Below are positions 1 through 7,598 of a DNA stretch of 52,226 nucleotides, in pieces. A program made the translations under genes and the position numbers. The stretch is taken from positions 1 through 52,226 of the IMG/VR virus record IMGVR_UViG_3300028146_000004; one strand, written 5' to 3'. How positions within the stretch are numbered: position 1 is the first letter of the stretch; every line of letters begins with the position of its first letter. The notes beneath the pieces were generated by a model that did not search any database, was not told where the DNA came from, and worked only from the letters and a program-made list of their open reading frames with translations. The stretch comes from a virus.

Positions 1-127
1 GGAGCGATCGCGAACGTCTTGCCCTGCTGCAGCTCGCCCAGCTGACGGTTGACCTCGGAGAGGCGCGCGGCCGTCTTGAGCTCGGCGATCTTGGCGTCCT
101 TCTCCTGCATCTCCGCGAACATCTTCG
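1..127. repeat. Left copy of 127-bp terminal direct repeat
   Basis: Bases 1-127 are identical to bases 52100-52226. The repeat lies inside one protein-coding gene whose reading frame is kept across the junction, so the two ends join into a circle of about 52,099 bp. An exact length of 127 suggests an assembler k-mer overlap rather than a biological terminal repeat. Confidence 0.95.
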
Positions 128-848
128 CGAAGGCCGGCGAGCCCTCGATCAGAGCCTTCAGCTGCGGGTCCTTGGTCGGATCCGGCGTCGGGTCCTTCAG
201 CTGCTTGACCTCGGCCTCGAGAGCCGTCTTCTCGTCGGTCAGCTTCTTGACCTCGTCCGTGTGCTCAGTCAGCTTCTTGAGGACGTCGTCCTCGGTTGCG
301 GCCTCGGCGAGCCCCAGGGACTCCCTCAGCTTCTTCAGATCCACATCAACCTCCGGTGTGGGTGGTGTTGGGGGAGTTCCCGTGAGCTCCGAAAGGTTCA
401 CGGGGAAGAGGTTCTTCATCCACGGGCGGTTGGTCAGGCCACCGCCGTTCAGGACGTTCTCGTGCTTGGTGCCCTGCGGGTCCGTCCACTCGTCGGAGAA
501 GTCCGCGGAGAAGTAGCGGTACTTCTTCTCCTTGATCTCGTTCTTCGCCGTATCTGTGAAGTCGACCTTGATGTGAAGTCCGCTCTGATCGACCTTGGCG
601 TCCTTGACCCATCCCGCAGCCTGGTTGCCCTTGGCTGGATCGGTCTTGTGGTCGTAGTCGATGTCGGGGTCGATACCACGCGTGTGCTGAGTCACGCTGT
701 TCGCCAACGCGGTGAGCTTCGCTGTATCGAAGTTCAGCTCACCGTGAAGCGGATGCTGGTACGTCCCGAACGGCAGAGCGTGGACCCATGTACCGTCGTC
801 ACTCAGGGTCAGCTTGCTGGTGTCAACCCACCAACCATACTCGGCCAT
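1..848 (-). CDS. Mu I-like prohead protease/scaffold, N-terminal part (gene split by window ends)
   Basis: The ATG at 848 lies behind a GAGGGAGGT ribosome site. The frame runs off position 1 and continues at 52099, ending at 51799, which gives about 382 residues in all. The N-terminal half has the DIDYDHKTD...GNQAAGWV region typical of Mu gpI-like proteases (the DYxH-T segment followed by GNxxAAGW). The C-terminal half is charged and helical (KKLTDEKTALEAEVKQLKD), as expected for a scaffolding domain. In Mu-like phages this protein is both the maturation protease and the internal scaffold of the procapsid. It sits between portal and capsid genes, which fits. The exact catalytic residue is not assigned. 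Confidence 0.85.
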   Translation of the reverse strand, partial: MAEYGWWVDTSKLTLSDDGTWVHALPFGTYQHPLHGELNFDTAKLTALANSVTQHTRGIDPDIDYDHKTDPAKGNQAAGWVKDAKVDQSGLHIKVDFTDTAKNEIKEKKYRYFSADFSDEWTDPQGTKHENVLNGGGLTNRPWMKNLFPVNLSELTGTPPTPPTPEVDVDLKKLRESLGLAEAATEDDVLKKLTEHTDEVKKLTDEKTALEAEVKQLKDPTPDPTKDPQLKALIEGSPAFAKMFAEMQEKDAKIAELKTAARLSEVNRQLGELQQGKTFAIA

Positions 849-895
849 CGCTTGTGGTACCTCCCTCTGATGCTAGTATCACGTAGTCAGTCTAG

Positions 896-923
896 TAAAG
901 CAACAATTCACTATATCTCAGTT
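896..923 (-). promoter_or_regulatory. Late promoter-like repeat (TATAGT element), copy 1
   Basis: Read on the minus strand this holds GAGATATAGTGAATTGTTGC, with TATAGT as a possible -10 box, in the gap between portal and protease genes. The same roughly 22-bp sequence recurs at 6281-6303, just upstream of the first gene of the minus-strand operon. Conservation in two non-coding gaps in the same orientation suggests a late promoter or regulator site. No convincing -35 box is visible. Confidence 0.5.
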
Positions 924-2523
924 ACCCTCCCGAGCTGTCGCGACCTGCGTTTGCCCGCGGAGGAGCTACCGGAGGCTTGGTGTTCTGACGTGGCGGGCCA
1001 ACCTTGGGCGGCTTGGGCTTCTGCGGCTTGTTAGCGTCGGTCGCGCCTGGCTGCCCAGGCGGGGCTGCCTGTCCCGGTGGGGTCGGCTGCCCAGGAAGTT
1101 GCGGTGTCGGCGGCTTGCGCAGAGTAGCCATGTCCATCGGCGGCAAGTCGGTCTCCTGCCGAAGCTGAGCCTCCAGCTTGTCGTCAGGAGTGATCAGGCC
1201 CGCACCAACGAAGTTACGAACTGCAAAGCTCAACGTGCGAAGATCGTCCCACTCACCAATACGACGTGCCTTCAGCTGTGGGTACTTGCCCTGTCTGAAG
1301 TTTAGGTCGACAAGCTGAGGGATGACGAACTTGTTGATGATGCTTGCCACCGAATCAGCCATGTACCGCACTGACTTGTAGAACACGTCGACGATCTGGT
1401 CGCGCGTTCGTGGATCCGTCATGAACGGAGCGAGGATGTTCAGCTGCAGCTGCTGGTCGTGGTGCTCGATCGACTTGATCACGTCGACAGGATTGCCTCC
1501 GAGGACCGCGAACAAGATCTCCCAGTTCGGAGGGAGGATGATGTGCGCTCGGTCGTTCGTACGAAGGTTACGACCCATGTCCTCCGCGAGCTGCTTGTCT
1601 GCTGTCGTGAAGCCTGGAGGAAGCTTGATCACAGGAACGCCGATGCCGTGACGTTCCTTCTGGATCGCGTCGATCTTGTACAACGTGTCCTTGTAGTACC
1701 AGTGCTTGTACGCCGACCTGAGGATGCTCGTACCGCTGAGGTCGCCTGCTTCAGCCTCGAAGCTGAAGATCACCAGCTTGTTGATCGGGATGAACTGCCC
1801 GATTCTGGGAAGTGCTCCGTAGCCTGACAACGAGTCCTGAGCCGTTGTGGAATCGTAGATCGCTATGTTACCGTACGGCACGTACGGCTCCATCACGATT
1901 CCAGCCGGACCACCATTCGGATCGTAGATCCACTCCTGGATGTCGAGAGGGTGTCGCGGTGCTAGCTTCCGCAACATGGCCTTACCGCTCTTCGGGTCGA
2001 TCATGTAGACCTTCTCGAAGACCATGTAGCCGTAGTCGAACATCAGGAGGATGTCGCCAAGCAGCTGGTTCCAGTCGACATTCAGCCGGTTGAACAGGTT
2101 GTCCTCGACAAACTTGGCGATGTTGGTATCGACCGCGCTCTCCGAAGCTGGAACCATGAACCAGTGAGCCGACTGGATAGGCGTCTTCACGAGGCGCAAG
2201 GTGCCTCGGACCGCTCCGTCGTTGCGCTTCATGTCGTAGTACTGACGGATGCCGATCTTGTCGCGGAGCTTCGGGTTCAACTCCTGTCGCGTCCACGCCG
2301 TCCACGGGCTCAGCGACGTGTAACCAAACTCCTGAATCGCCGTCCCGATGTCGATGTTCGGCAGGTTAGACAGCTGCACCGAACCGTGTTGCTTCTCAGC
2401 GACAATGATGTACGCGTCAGGTCCCGGCTGGGCGCCAACGAGCTCGTACTCTCGCAGTGCTTCCTCAAGGCGAATGCTGCGCCACTCGCTCAAGCCTTCA
2501 GTGCCCGTGTCCAGCGGGGCCAT
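922..2523 (-). CDS. Portal protein, DUF935/Mu gp29-like
   Basis: 533 residues. The core has the features of the DUF935 portal family: a polar N-terminal segment, then GDILLMFDYGYMVFEKVY (about 155-175) and GTSILRSAYKHWYYKD (about 265-280), a helical stem region around 370-430, and a Pro/Gly/Gln-rich C-terminal tail from about 470 that is probably disordered. The portal forms the dodecameric ring through which DNA is packaged. It lies directly downstream of the large terminase and upstream of the Mu I-like protease, the order seen in Mu-type head modules. The ATG at 2523 follows a GGGAGGT site. Confidence 0.88.
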   Translation of the reverse strand: MAPLDTGTEGLSEWRSIRLEEALREYELVGAQPGPDAYIIVAEKQHGSVQLSNLPNIDIGTAIQEFGYTSLSPWTAWTRQELNPKLRDKIGIRQYYDMKRNDGAVRGTLRLVKTPIQSAHWFMVPASESAVDTNIAKFVEDNLFNRLNVDWNQLLGDILLMFDYGYMVFEKVYMIDPKSGKAMLRKLAPRHPLDIQEWIYDPNGGPAGIVMEPYVPYGNIAIYDSTTAQDSLSGYGALPRIGQFIPINKLVIFSFEAEAGDLSGTSILRSAYKHWYYKDTLYKIDAIQKERHGIGVPVIKLPPGFTTADKQLAEDMGRNLRTNDRAHIILPPNWEILFAVLGGNPVDVIKSIEHHDQQLQLNILAPFMTDPRTRDQIVDVFYKSVRYMADSVASIINKFVIPQLVDLNFRQGKYPQLKARRIGEWDDLRTLSFAVRNFVGAGLITPDDKLEAQLRQETDLPPMDMATLRKPPTPQLPGQPTPPGQAAPPGQPGATDANKPQKPKPPKVGPPRQNTKPPVAPPRANAGRDSSGG

Positions 2524-2637
2524 GTCTTCTACCTCCCACAGGGCGGCTTTGAATAAGTTGCGCCTAAAAAGTTTAGTTAAATGTTCACGTACCGCCTAAA
2601 CCTAAATCGCAAGATCCGTGAAGGCAGATTGTGAAGA

Positions 2638-4116
2638 TTAACGTGTAACTATGCTCAGGTCTGACGAGGAGAAGTACGAATCGTTGCTGCCGAACGCATT
2701 GGCTGCTGCGCTCTGCAGCTCGTCTGCAGTGTAAATCTCGCTCAGCTTGTGACCTGCGCCAAGCTTGAAGAGCATCATGAACGCGTAGCGGATCGCGTCG
2801 AGGGCGTGGTCGTCGTACTTCTGAGCATCTTCCCGTACATTGCGAAGAACACGTCCCGCTGCTGAAGGGGCACGGTAGTTGTTGAACTCCCGGATCGTGT
2901 TACGGCAGCTTGGATCGATGTAGAGCCACGGCTGCTCGATAGGAGTACCGTACTCGTCTGAGACACCCGTTTGCCGAAGCTGAAGGTACGACTTAACCAG
3001 CTCGACGCCTTCGCGCCATCCACTTTGTGCACTGTGCCGCCCCATGGATTGATCTGTAATCTTCGCCGTGCCAGACTTGGATCGTGGGTCTGCATAGCAC
3101 GGCGCAAGCTTGGTAGAGACCGTCAGCACTGATTCAGGCGAAGCTGCGTCGCCGAATGCGAGGTCAATCTTGTAACCGTCTGGCTGTGGGCGATTCTTGA
3201 GGATGGCGATGTGCTCCTCAAGCATCTTGCCACCCTCGTAGTGCTCTCGCCAAACGTACACCTGCCCCCAGGGGCTGATCTGGAACTCGATGCACGCCAA
3301 GGGGTTCGTGAAGCCCCAGTCAAATGCCATGTAATTCGGCCAGTCTGGGCGGTACTTGTGCTGCTTGACGTGGATTACTTCCTGAAACTCGTCGTAGATC
3401 TTGCCTATGAAGGCGTTAAAGAGAGCTGCAATCTCCTGATCGAAGAACGCCGGGAGGACCGTTGCCTTGATGAGCGCGATCTCAGGATCATCCTTGCCAA
3501 GAGGATAGACGTATGGGTTATCCCAGCTAGGAAACTGCCAAGAAGCGTAGTCTCGATACACCTCGTCGGGCGACTGGCCCCATGCCCAGAGGTTGTATAG
3601 CCAGTTGAAACCCTCCGGTGTAGTAGGAAATGTCGCCCACCCTCGCTCATCAGCGAGGGCAGGTCGAATAAAACGCTCCCACGTGTCAGCACGGTGCTTT
3701 GCCGCCTCTGACATGATTGCCCCGTTGAGCTTCTCACCAACCAGGTTCTCTGGGTGGTCCGCACTTCGACACTCAACACGAGTTTGCCAGGGGAATTCAA
3801 TGAACATCTCCCCGCTACGACGGGAATACGCCTTCTTGACGCGCTTGTCTCTGCCCAGCTTCTGCCCGATGATCAAGTCGTCCCAGATGACCCGGAACTC
3901 CTTCTCGGAGAGGTCGTAGGTAGGTCCGACGATCCAGAAGCGCTTCTTCGGCAGGAAGAGTTCGGAACCGAGGTCCCGTGCCGCCATGTGGCTCTTTCCG
4001 AACCGACGACCGCAGCACGGGACCCGGAAACGCTTTCCCGAAGCATGGAACAATGCCTGCTTCGGGTGCGGCTTGTACCCGACCAGGTCAAAGTAGTTCT
4101 GCTTCGACAGCGTCAT
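2638..4116 (-). CDS. terL: Terminase large subunit
   Basis: 492 residues, full length for the family. The ATPase part shows a Walker A-like CGRRFGKS (about 35-42) and a Walker B region NGAIMSEAAK (about 130), where the usual DEA reads SEA. The nuclease part begins at about residue 240 and has its acidic residues in YMAFDWGF, DLAFGDAAS and YDDHALDAIRYAF. The enzyme drives DNA into the procapsid and cuts the concatemer. The start codon overlaps the upstream gene's stop by one base. Portal follows after a 114-bp gap that contains one CCCACAGGG motif. Confidence 0.92.
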   Translation of the reverse strand: MTLSKQNYFDLVGYKPHPKQALFHASGKRFRVPCCGRRFGKSHMAARDLGSELFLPKKRFWIVGPTYDLSEKEFRVIWDDLIIGQKLGRDKRVKKAYSRRSGEMFIEFPWQTRVECRSADHPENLVGEKLNGAIMSEAAKHRADTWERFIRPALADERGWATFPTTPEGFNWLYNLWAWGQSPDEVYRDYASWQFPSWDNPYVYPLGKDDPEIALIKATVLPAFFDQEIAALFNAFIGKIYDEFQEVIHVKQHKYRPDWPNYMAFDWGFTNPLACIEFQISPWGQVYVWREHYEGGKMLEEHIAILKNRPQPDGYKIDLAFGDAASPESVLTVSTKLAPCYADPRSKSGTAKITDQSMGRHSAQSGWREGVELVKSYLQLRQTGVSDEYGTPIEQPWLYIDPSCRNTIREFNNYRAPSAAGRVLRNVREDAQKYDDHALDAIRYAFMMLFKLGAGHKLSEIYTADELQSAAANAFGSNDSYFSSSDLSIVTR

Positions 4117-4361
4117 CAGGCCGGCGGCTCAGCTGGAGGGGTGTCACCCTTTGGCGCGAACGGTCCCGTGTTCGGGATGGAGAACGTGAGGCCGGCCGCA
4201 GCCAGGCTCGTGACGATCAGCGTCTGCCACTCACCAGCCGTCATGCCATCGACACGGAACACGAAGAACAGCGGAACTGCCGTGCCCAGGAAGGCCATCA
4301 TGGCCTTCAGGTGCCCGTTGATAAAATCTACGATCCCCTTCACGTTGCAACACCCTCCCAC
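4116..4361 (-). CDS. Small membrane protein, holin candidate (two TM segments)
   Basis: 81 residues with two hydrophobic stretches (about 20-37 and 48-64) and a Pro-rich acidic C-terminus (PKGDTPPAEPPA). Size and topology resemble class II holins. It lies directly before the large terminase and far from the endolysin at 38975-39943, so a holin role is inferred from topology only. The 36.3-37.2 kb membrane proteins are competing candidates. Confidence 0.55.
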   Translation of the reverse strand: MGGCCNVKGIVDFINGHLKAMMAFLGTAVPLFFVFRVDGMTAGEWQTLIVTSLAAAGLTFSIPNTGPFAPKGDTPPAEPPA

Positions 4362-4391
4362 TATATAGAAGGAATGCAGTTAGCACCATTG

Positions 4392-4631
4392 CTACTGCGG
4401 TATGTACTTGACGACCGCCAGGTTCTCGTTCGGGTCGTCTCGCCGGTCAATGTTCGTGTAGATCTCAGTCGAGGGTGAGGAAAACCGTCCGACTCGGCAC
4501 GTGATCAGGTTGCCAGCGCCGAGCGCGGTGATACGGGCAGTGCGTACTTTCTGGTACGCTGCATTGCCACCTACAGTCTTGGCCACAAAGACCAGGACGT
4601 GCCGGCCGATCTTTGGCTTCCACGTGCTCAT
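4392..4631 (-). CDS. Hypothetical protein, 79 aa
   Basis: I do not recognise a family. The residue pattern is alternating and beta-rich (HVLVFVAKT, ARITALGAGNLITCRV, AVVKYIPQ), compatible with a small beta-barrel. It is on the minus strand in the late operon behind a GAGGAGCTC ribosome site, between a basic Ala/Lys-rich protein and the holin candidate, so a virion or lysis-related role is possible but unproven. Confidence 0.7.
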   Translation of the reverse strand: MSTWKPKIGRHVLVFVAKTVGGNAAYQKVRTARITALGAGNLITCRVGRFSSPSTEIYTNIDRRDDPNENLAVVKYIPQ

Positions 4632-4647
4632 CTGAGCTCCTCAACTG

Positions 4648-5097
4648 CTAGTACGCCTGGCTTCCAGACGAGCTCGGAGTACCCTTGCCGCCTGTGGAGC
4701 TCTTGATCGTGCCGCCGGCGATGCGCTGCCGCTTGCTGTTCACGGCGCTACGTGCCCGCTTCGTGCCGCCGCCACTGGCGCCGCTCGCGCCATCGGCCTG
4801 CATGTTGCTCTTGGTACCCTTGTTGCCGCTTGTCTTCTTGATCGGCGTCGCAGCCGACCGCTTCTTCCCTGGCATCGTCACCTTCTTCAAGTTCGGGTTG
4901 GCCTTCTTCGCTGCTGGTGATGCGCTACGGCTCGCAGCCGCAACCATTGCCTGCCCCTGCTTGAGAGGCACTCCCGCCTTCTTGGCGGCAGAGGCTGCAG
5001 CTGCTGCAAACCCCATGCCCTTTGCCACTCTCTTGCCTCCAGACATTATCCGGTCGGTGTGTACGCCACCGGATCCGGTTGGGTTGTAGACGCCCAT
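4648..5097 (-). CDS. Basic Lys/Ala/Ser-rich protein with capsid-like N-terminus
   Basis: 149 residues, strongly basic and low in complexity (repeats such as KKAG, PAAKKANP, GKKRSAATPIKK), probably disordered and able to bind DNA or RNA. The first residues, MGVYNPTGSGGVHTDRI, resemble the start of the major capsid protein at 50326-51318 (MAVYNPSGGVNVHVDKI). A shared short N-terminal tag could direct this protein to the procapsid or reflect duplication of the capsid N-arm. It could be an internal DNA-condensing virion protein. Function is inferred only from composition and context. Confidence 0.75.
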   Translation of the reverse strand: MGVYNPTGSGGVHTDRIMSGGKRVAKGMGFAAAAASAAKKAGVPLKQGQAMVAAASRSASPAAKKANPNLKKVTMPGKKRSAATPIKKTSGNKGTKSNMQADGASGASGGGTKRARSAVNSKRQRIAGGTIKSSTGGKGTPSSSGSQAY

Positions 5098-5104
5098 CGC
5101 TACT

Positions 5105-5281
5105 CTACTCCCCTGCAGATGCTCGTATTGCCTTGAGCTCTTCCGTCTTGCGGTTCCGCCTCGTCCTAATGGGTGGCGGTGTCTCCTTACGCGGTGTCCT
5201 TGCTACTGCAGCCTCAACGCGCTGCTGCCTCGGCGTAACCGCCGGCTCCTCTTCAAACCGCTGAGCACGTGATCTGCCCAT
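5105..5281 (-). CDS. Small Arg/Glu-rich hypothetical protein
   Basis: 58 residues from the ATG at 5281; a GTG six codons upstream (5299) is possible, but the GAGGGTG site fits 5281 better. The sequence is highly charged and lacks hydrophobic core stretches (RTRRNRKTEELKAIR), so it is probably extended or helical. It ends just upstream of the basic protein at 4648-5097, and the two may work together. No family recognised. Confidence 0.6.
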   Translation of the reverse strand: MGRSRAQRFEEEPAVTPRQQRVEAAVARTPRKETPPPIRTRRNRKTEELKAIRASAGE

Positions 5282-5311
5282 GGTGCTTTTCACCCTCACT
5301 GGTTTAACGGG

Positions 5312-5854
5312 TCAACGGTTAAAGTACACGTTCGTCTGGCCGTGTGCTGCTGTAGCCGGCTTGATCGGCCCGCCCGCGTCGAAGGTACCCCTCGGCCCAC
5401 CAAGGATGTGTGGATCGTACACACCGATGCGGTTGTCTGCAGTCGGCAAAGCGCCTGCTGGGGTAGCCGCCCCCGTGTCGTCGAACGACACAGCTGCGAC
5501 TGCGGAGTACCCGATGAACAGCTCGGAGCCACCGACCCTGCCGTAAATGCCGTAGCGAATGCCAGCCTCACCAGGCAGCGTGATCGTGCACTTGTTGGTA
5601 GTGCCCGCCGCAACCACTGTGGTACCAGCTGCCGAGGCCGCCGTCTCCGCCCCGTTCTGCACGCGGGTGATCTTGTAGCTGTACGTCGCCGCAGTCAGCG
5701 TACCACCCGCCCCCGAGTTCGCCACCGCAGGCGCGCTCGGAGTGCCACCCGGTATGTCACCCTGCCGCTTCAGCACGATGACCGCACGCGTGTTCCCTGA
5801 CACATCTCGTAGAATCACCGACCGCTGTATCTTCGGTGGTATCCTATTCGGCAT
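5312..5854 (-). CDS. Virion surface/decoration protein with Ig/Fn3-like domain
   Basis: 180 residues. After an N-terminal segment of about 35 residues comes a beta-rich domain (about 36-135). Its landmarks AGGTLTAATYSYKIT, TAASAAG, YGIYGRVGG and SFDDTGAATPAGALP match, in order, the N-terminal domain of the tail tube protein at 46664-47941 (AGGALTAGTYKYYIT, TGYKIYRTASGG, SFNDAAVGAPAGAFP). Such Ig-like or fibronectin-like domains are common surface add-ons of phage virions. The C-terminal part (YDPHILGGPRGTFDAGG) is Gly-rich. It is probably a structural or host-surface-binding protein; the exact location in the virion is unknown. Confidence 0.7.
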   Translation of the reverse strand: MPNRIPPKIQRSVILRDVSGNTRAVIVLKRQGDIPGGTPSAPAVANSGAGGTLTAATYSYKITRVQNGAETAASAAGTTVVAAGTTNKCTITLPGEAGIRYGIYGRVGGSELFIGYSAVAAVSFDDTGAATPAGALPTADNRIGVYDPHILGGPRGTFDAGGPIKPATAAHGQTNVYFNR

Positions 5855-5908
5855 TTCTGCTCCTTGTCAACCGGGTGCTTGTCTCAGGCTCCCACAGGGC
5901 CGTAGTCG

Positions 5909-6226
5909 TCAGCGTGCGACCGGGTCGTTCTCGGCGAGCTTGGAGACGAGCGCCATGAGGAGGTCCTCACCAGCACCGCCACTGCTCCAGCTTCCACCGA
6001 CAACGCCGTCGATGATGTACTGAGCAGCCTTCAGCCGAATGCTCTCGTTCGCAGCGTGTGTAGAAAGGAACGCCAGACTCTGTGCCGCCATGGGAGCAGC
6101 GTCCGTCAGGATCTCCCGCGCAAGCTCCATGTTGGTGCGGTCCGGCTTGAGCACTCGCTCCTGCTGCAAGTTGGCGATCGCCTCGTCTGGGATCCAGGAG
6201 AACTGGTCGTCAAATTCGCTAGCCAT
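5909..6226 (-). CDS. Terminase small-subunit candidate
   Basis: 105 residues, mostly helical. The segment LAREILTDAAPMAAQSLAFL...NESIRLKAAQYIIDGVVG (about 36-77) resembles the helical region of some small terminase subunits (the KAAQYIID-x-V pattern). It is the first gene of the minus-strand late operon, 112 bp or more from the divergent leader, in a region that also holds terL. Small terminases bind the packaging start site and recruit TerL. Assignment is by pattern and position only. Confidence 0.5.
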   Translation of the reverse strand: MASEFDDQFSWIPDEAIANLQQERVLKPDRTNMELAREILTDAAPMAAQSLAFLSTHAANESIRLKAAQYIIDGVVGGSWSSGGAGEDLLMALVSKLAENDPVAR

Positions 6227-6279
6227 CAGGCCTCCTCAGTACCTATGCTCTTATGATCAAGCATGCAAGAGTGAAGGGC

Positions 6280-6303
6280 AACAATTCACTATATCTCAGT
6301 AAC
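6280..6303 (-). promoter_or_regulatory. Late promoter-like repeat (TATAGT element), copy 2
   Basis: Same sequence as at 900-923. On the minus strand a TATAGT box (6293 to 6288) lies about 62 bp upstream of the first late gene's start at 6226. The octamer AACAATTC occurs on both sides of the box (around 6280 and 6301). Position and repetition suggest it drives the late operon. Confidence 0.55.
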
Positions 6304-6382
6304 AATTCTCCTGAATTAAGTCGTATTAGCTCATATACCTTCGTATGAGACTAAATTCACGCTAGCTTAGGCTTAGAGAAAC

Positions 6383-6480
6383 GTCTAACCTACCGTCTAA
6401 CGCGCTTAGACTGTTATTAGACTCGATGAATGTGCTATCTACGCCGCTTTAGGTACAGAATCGTCTAACAAACGTCTAAT
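6383..6480. repeat. Cluster of GTCTAAC/GTTAGAC sites
   Basis: Six copies of a short motif lie within 98 bp: GTCTAAC at 6383, 6395 and 6463, GTCTAAT at 6474, and the reverse-strand form TTAGAC at 6406 and 6417. The same heptamer recurs in other gaps (7203, 18196, 18207, 35081, 35092, 35160 and around 46550-46630). It could be the binding site of a phage regulator. Confidence 0.6.
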
Positions 6481-6575
6481 TGAAAAACCACTGCTTACCC
6501 TTGAACACTGGCACTTTGAATTTTGCCTGCTTGCCATTCCAACGCCCGGGCAGGTAAAAGATCTTGAATCTATGA

Positions 6576-6581
6576 TATAAT
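6576..6581 (+). promoter_or_regulatory. -10 box of the first rightward promoter
   Basis: A perfect TATAAT inside an AT-rich stretch, about 245 bp before the first early gene. No standard -35 hexamer is visible at 16-19 bp. The element would give a long structured leader. Confidence 0.5.
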
Positions 6582-6587
6582 ATAGTT

Positions 6588-6716
6588 ATCAGCCAGTTAC
6601 AGTACACGGCTGATGCAGCGTCCATCAGCTACACGCGCGGACGTTCGTCCAACGGTAAACGATCCACGGGCTACGGCCCGACGGATGCTGTATCGGGGAG
6701 ACGGGAAGGTGTAGCT
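6588..6716 (+). ncRNA. Structured leader RNA, function unknown
   Basis: Several pairings can be drawn. CAGCC (about 6589) pairs with GGCTG (6608). CTGATG/CATCAG (6610-6628) forms six base pairs with a seven-base loop. CGGGC/GCCCG (6668-6681) has a four-base loop. AGCTACAC (6627-6634) pairs with GTGTAGCT (6709-6716) and would close the domain, competing with the second hairpin. Parts look like a degraded tRNA (GTTCGTCCAACGGTAAACGA), but there is no T arm. This may be an early leader, riboregulator or tRNA relic. Confidence 0.4.
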
Positions 6717-6720
6717 ACGG

Positions 6721-6741
6721 GTTCTTGATAACTAAACAGTG
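6721..6741 (+). promoter_or_regulatory. boxA-like antitermination leader sequence
   Basis: GTTCTTGATAACTAAACAGT closely resembles the conserved leader of actinobacterial rRNA operons (of the form GTTCTTTGAGAACTCAACAG), which contains the boxA site for Nus-factor antitermination. It stands about 85 bp before the first early gene, where an antitermination signal would help transcription cross the following hairpins. Confidence 0.45.
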
Positions 6742-6826
6742 AGAGTGTTACGTCGACGGGTGGCGTTGTGAGCCCCGGAGGTAAGGGTAGGTAGACATAA
6801 TCCGAACCTTACAGAAGGAGACCACA

Positions 6827-7177
6827 ATGTCCGCTAAGATCAACATCGACGACGAGACCAAGGCCGCTTACCTCGAGCTCCTCGAGGGAGTGCTTACCGA
6901 GGACACGTACACCATTTACGGGCTTGCCAAGGTTGTTAACCTTGTGCTGGCAGCGAACGGAGCCGCTGCGATCCGCCCGCAGATGATGTACAACTACGCC
7001 CGCAACGGCTTGATCGTGAAGGGTGTGAAGATCTTCGGTGAGAACCTCCGGGACCTGACAAAGTCCGAGGTTGCCGAGTTCGTTATCCGGTACATCACGC
7101 GTGCAGGGTACGTCGTCAAGATCAGCGCGCCTGCAGCACAGGACGTCATTCCTGGGCTGGAGGACCTAACCGCCTAA
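6827..7177 (+). CDS. First early protein, HTH-like, unknown function
   Basis: 116 residues behind a strong AAGGAG site. The segment IYGLAKVVNLVL...IRPQMMYNYARNGLI (about 28-65) looks like a small helix-turn-helix or excisionase-like fold. A related pattern (PPQVVYSYIKN) occurs in the protein at 15031-15558. Being first behind the leader and boxA-like site, it is probably expressed early and strongly. It may be a DNA-binding regulator, but this is inferred from one short motif. Confidence 0.75.
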   Translation: MSAKINIDDETKAAYLELLEGVLTEDTYTIYGLAKVVNLVLAANGAAAIRPQMMYNYARNGLIVKGVKIFGENLRDLTKSEVAEFVIRYITRAGYVVKISAPAAQDVIPGLEDLTA

Positions 7178-7188
7178 TTCACCAGTGA

Positions 7189-7217
7189 GGAGGTAGTACT
7201 GAGTTAGACTTACCTCC
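7189..7217 (+). other. Intergenic hairpin with GTTAGAC in the loop
   Basis: GGAGGTA (7189-7195) pairs perfectly with TACCTCC (7211-7217). The loop holds a GTTAGAC copy (7203-7209). A second hairpin, CGATGT/ACATCG, follows at 7245-7265. Both lie between the stop of the first early gene and the ribosome site of the next. Confidence 0.5.
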
Positions 7218-7301
7218 GGGGTTCACAAGGCCACCTGTCGAACACGATGTGATCGTCTTACATCGCCGGTGCCCGTAACGTCAACCGAAAGGAGCGAGGT
7301 T

Positions 7302-7505
7302 ATGGACGCTAAGTGGACGAGGTACCTCGACGAGCAAGACTTGTGGAGGTTGCACAGTGAGACGTGCAACGATTGCACGGATCACCGAGACGAGGACGAC
7401 ATCTGGAGGATCGAGTTGACCGCGACGTGCCCAGTAGGGTGGGAAGCGATCGGTAAGATCCGCCAGATCGAGATCGAGTTGGGAATCGTACCTACTAACC
7501 GGTAA
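7302..7505 (+). CDS. Small early protein with HxxxC-x2-C motif
   Basis: 67 residues starting at the ATG at 7302, chosen because AAAGGAG lies just before it; an in-frame ATG at 7269 has no such site. HSETCNDCTDH and a later Cys could bind one metal ion. Rich in Trp, Asp and Glu. No family recognised. Confidence 0.7.
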   Translation: MDAKWTRYLDEQDLWRLHSETCNDCTDHRDEDDIWRIELTATCPVGWEAIGKIRQIEIELGIVPTNR

Positions 7506-7598
7506 GTAACCCCCACGGGTACCGGCGGTGCAAGATGATCACATCGACAGATCCGAGTCGTGCTAAGACCGGCTGGGCCAACCTGAAAGGAGACGGAT

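Larger units (their letters stand above)
6227..6826. other. Divergent intergenic control region
   Basis: This 600-bp gap separates the leftward late operon (starting 6226) from the rightward early operon (starting 6827). From left to right it holds the TATAGT late promoter-like repeat (6281-6303), an AT-richer block with six GTCTAAC/TTAGAC sites (6383-6480), a TATAAT box (6576-6581), a strongly structured leader (6588-6716) and a boxA-like sequence (6721-6741). No convincing protein gene is present. Confidence 0.75.

Noticed and set aside
261-1034. Long plus-strand frame of 257 codons at the left end
   Set aside because: It lies opposite the protease/scaffold and portal genes, has no ribosome site, and its composition is that of a reverse-frame shadow of GC-rich coding sequence.
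6627-6716. Ordinary tRNA in the early leader
   Set aside because: A D-arm-like stretch and a hairpin resembling an anticodon arm are present, but there is no T loop and the closing stem does not have tRNA spacing. Kept only as a structured leader.
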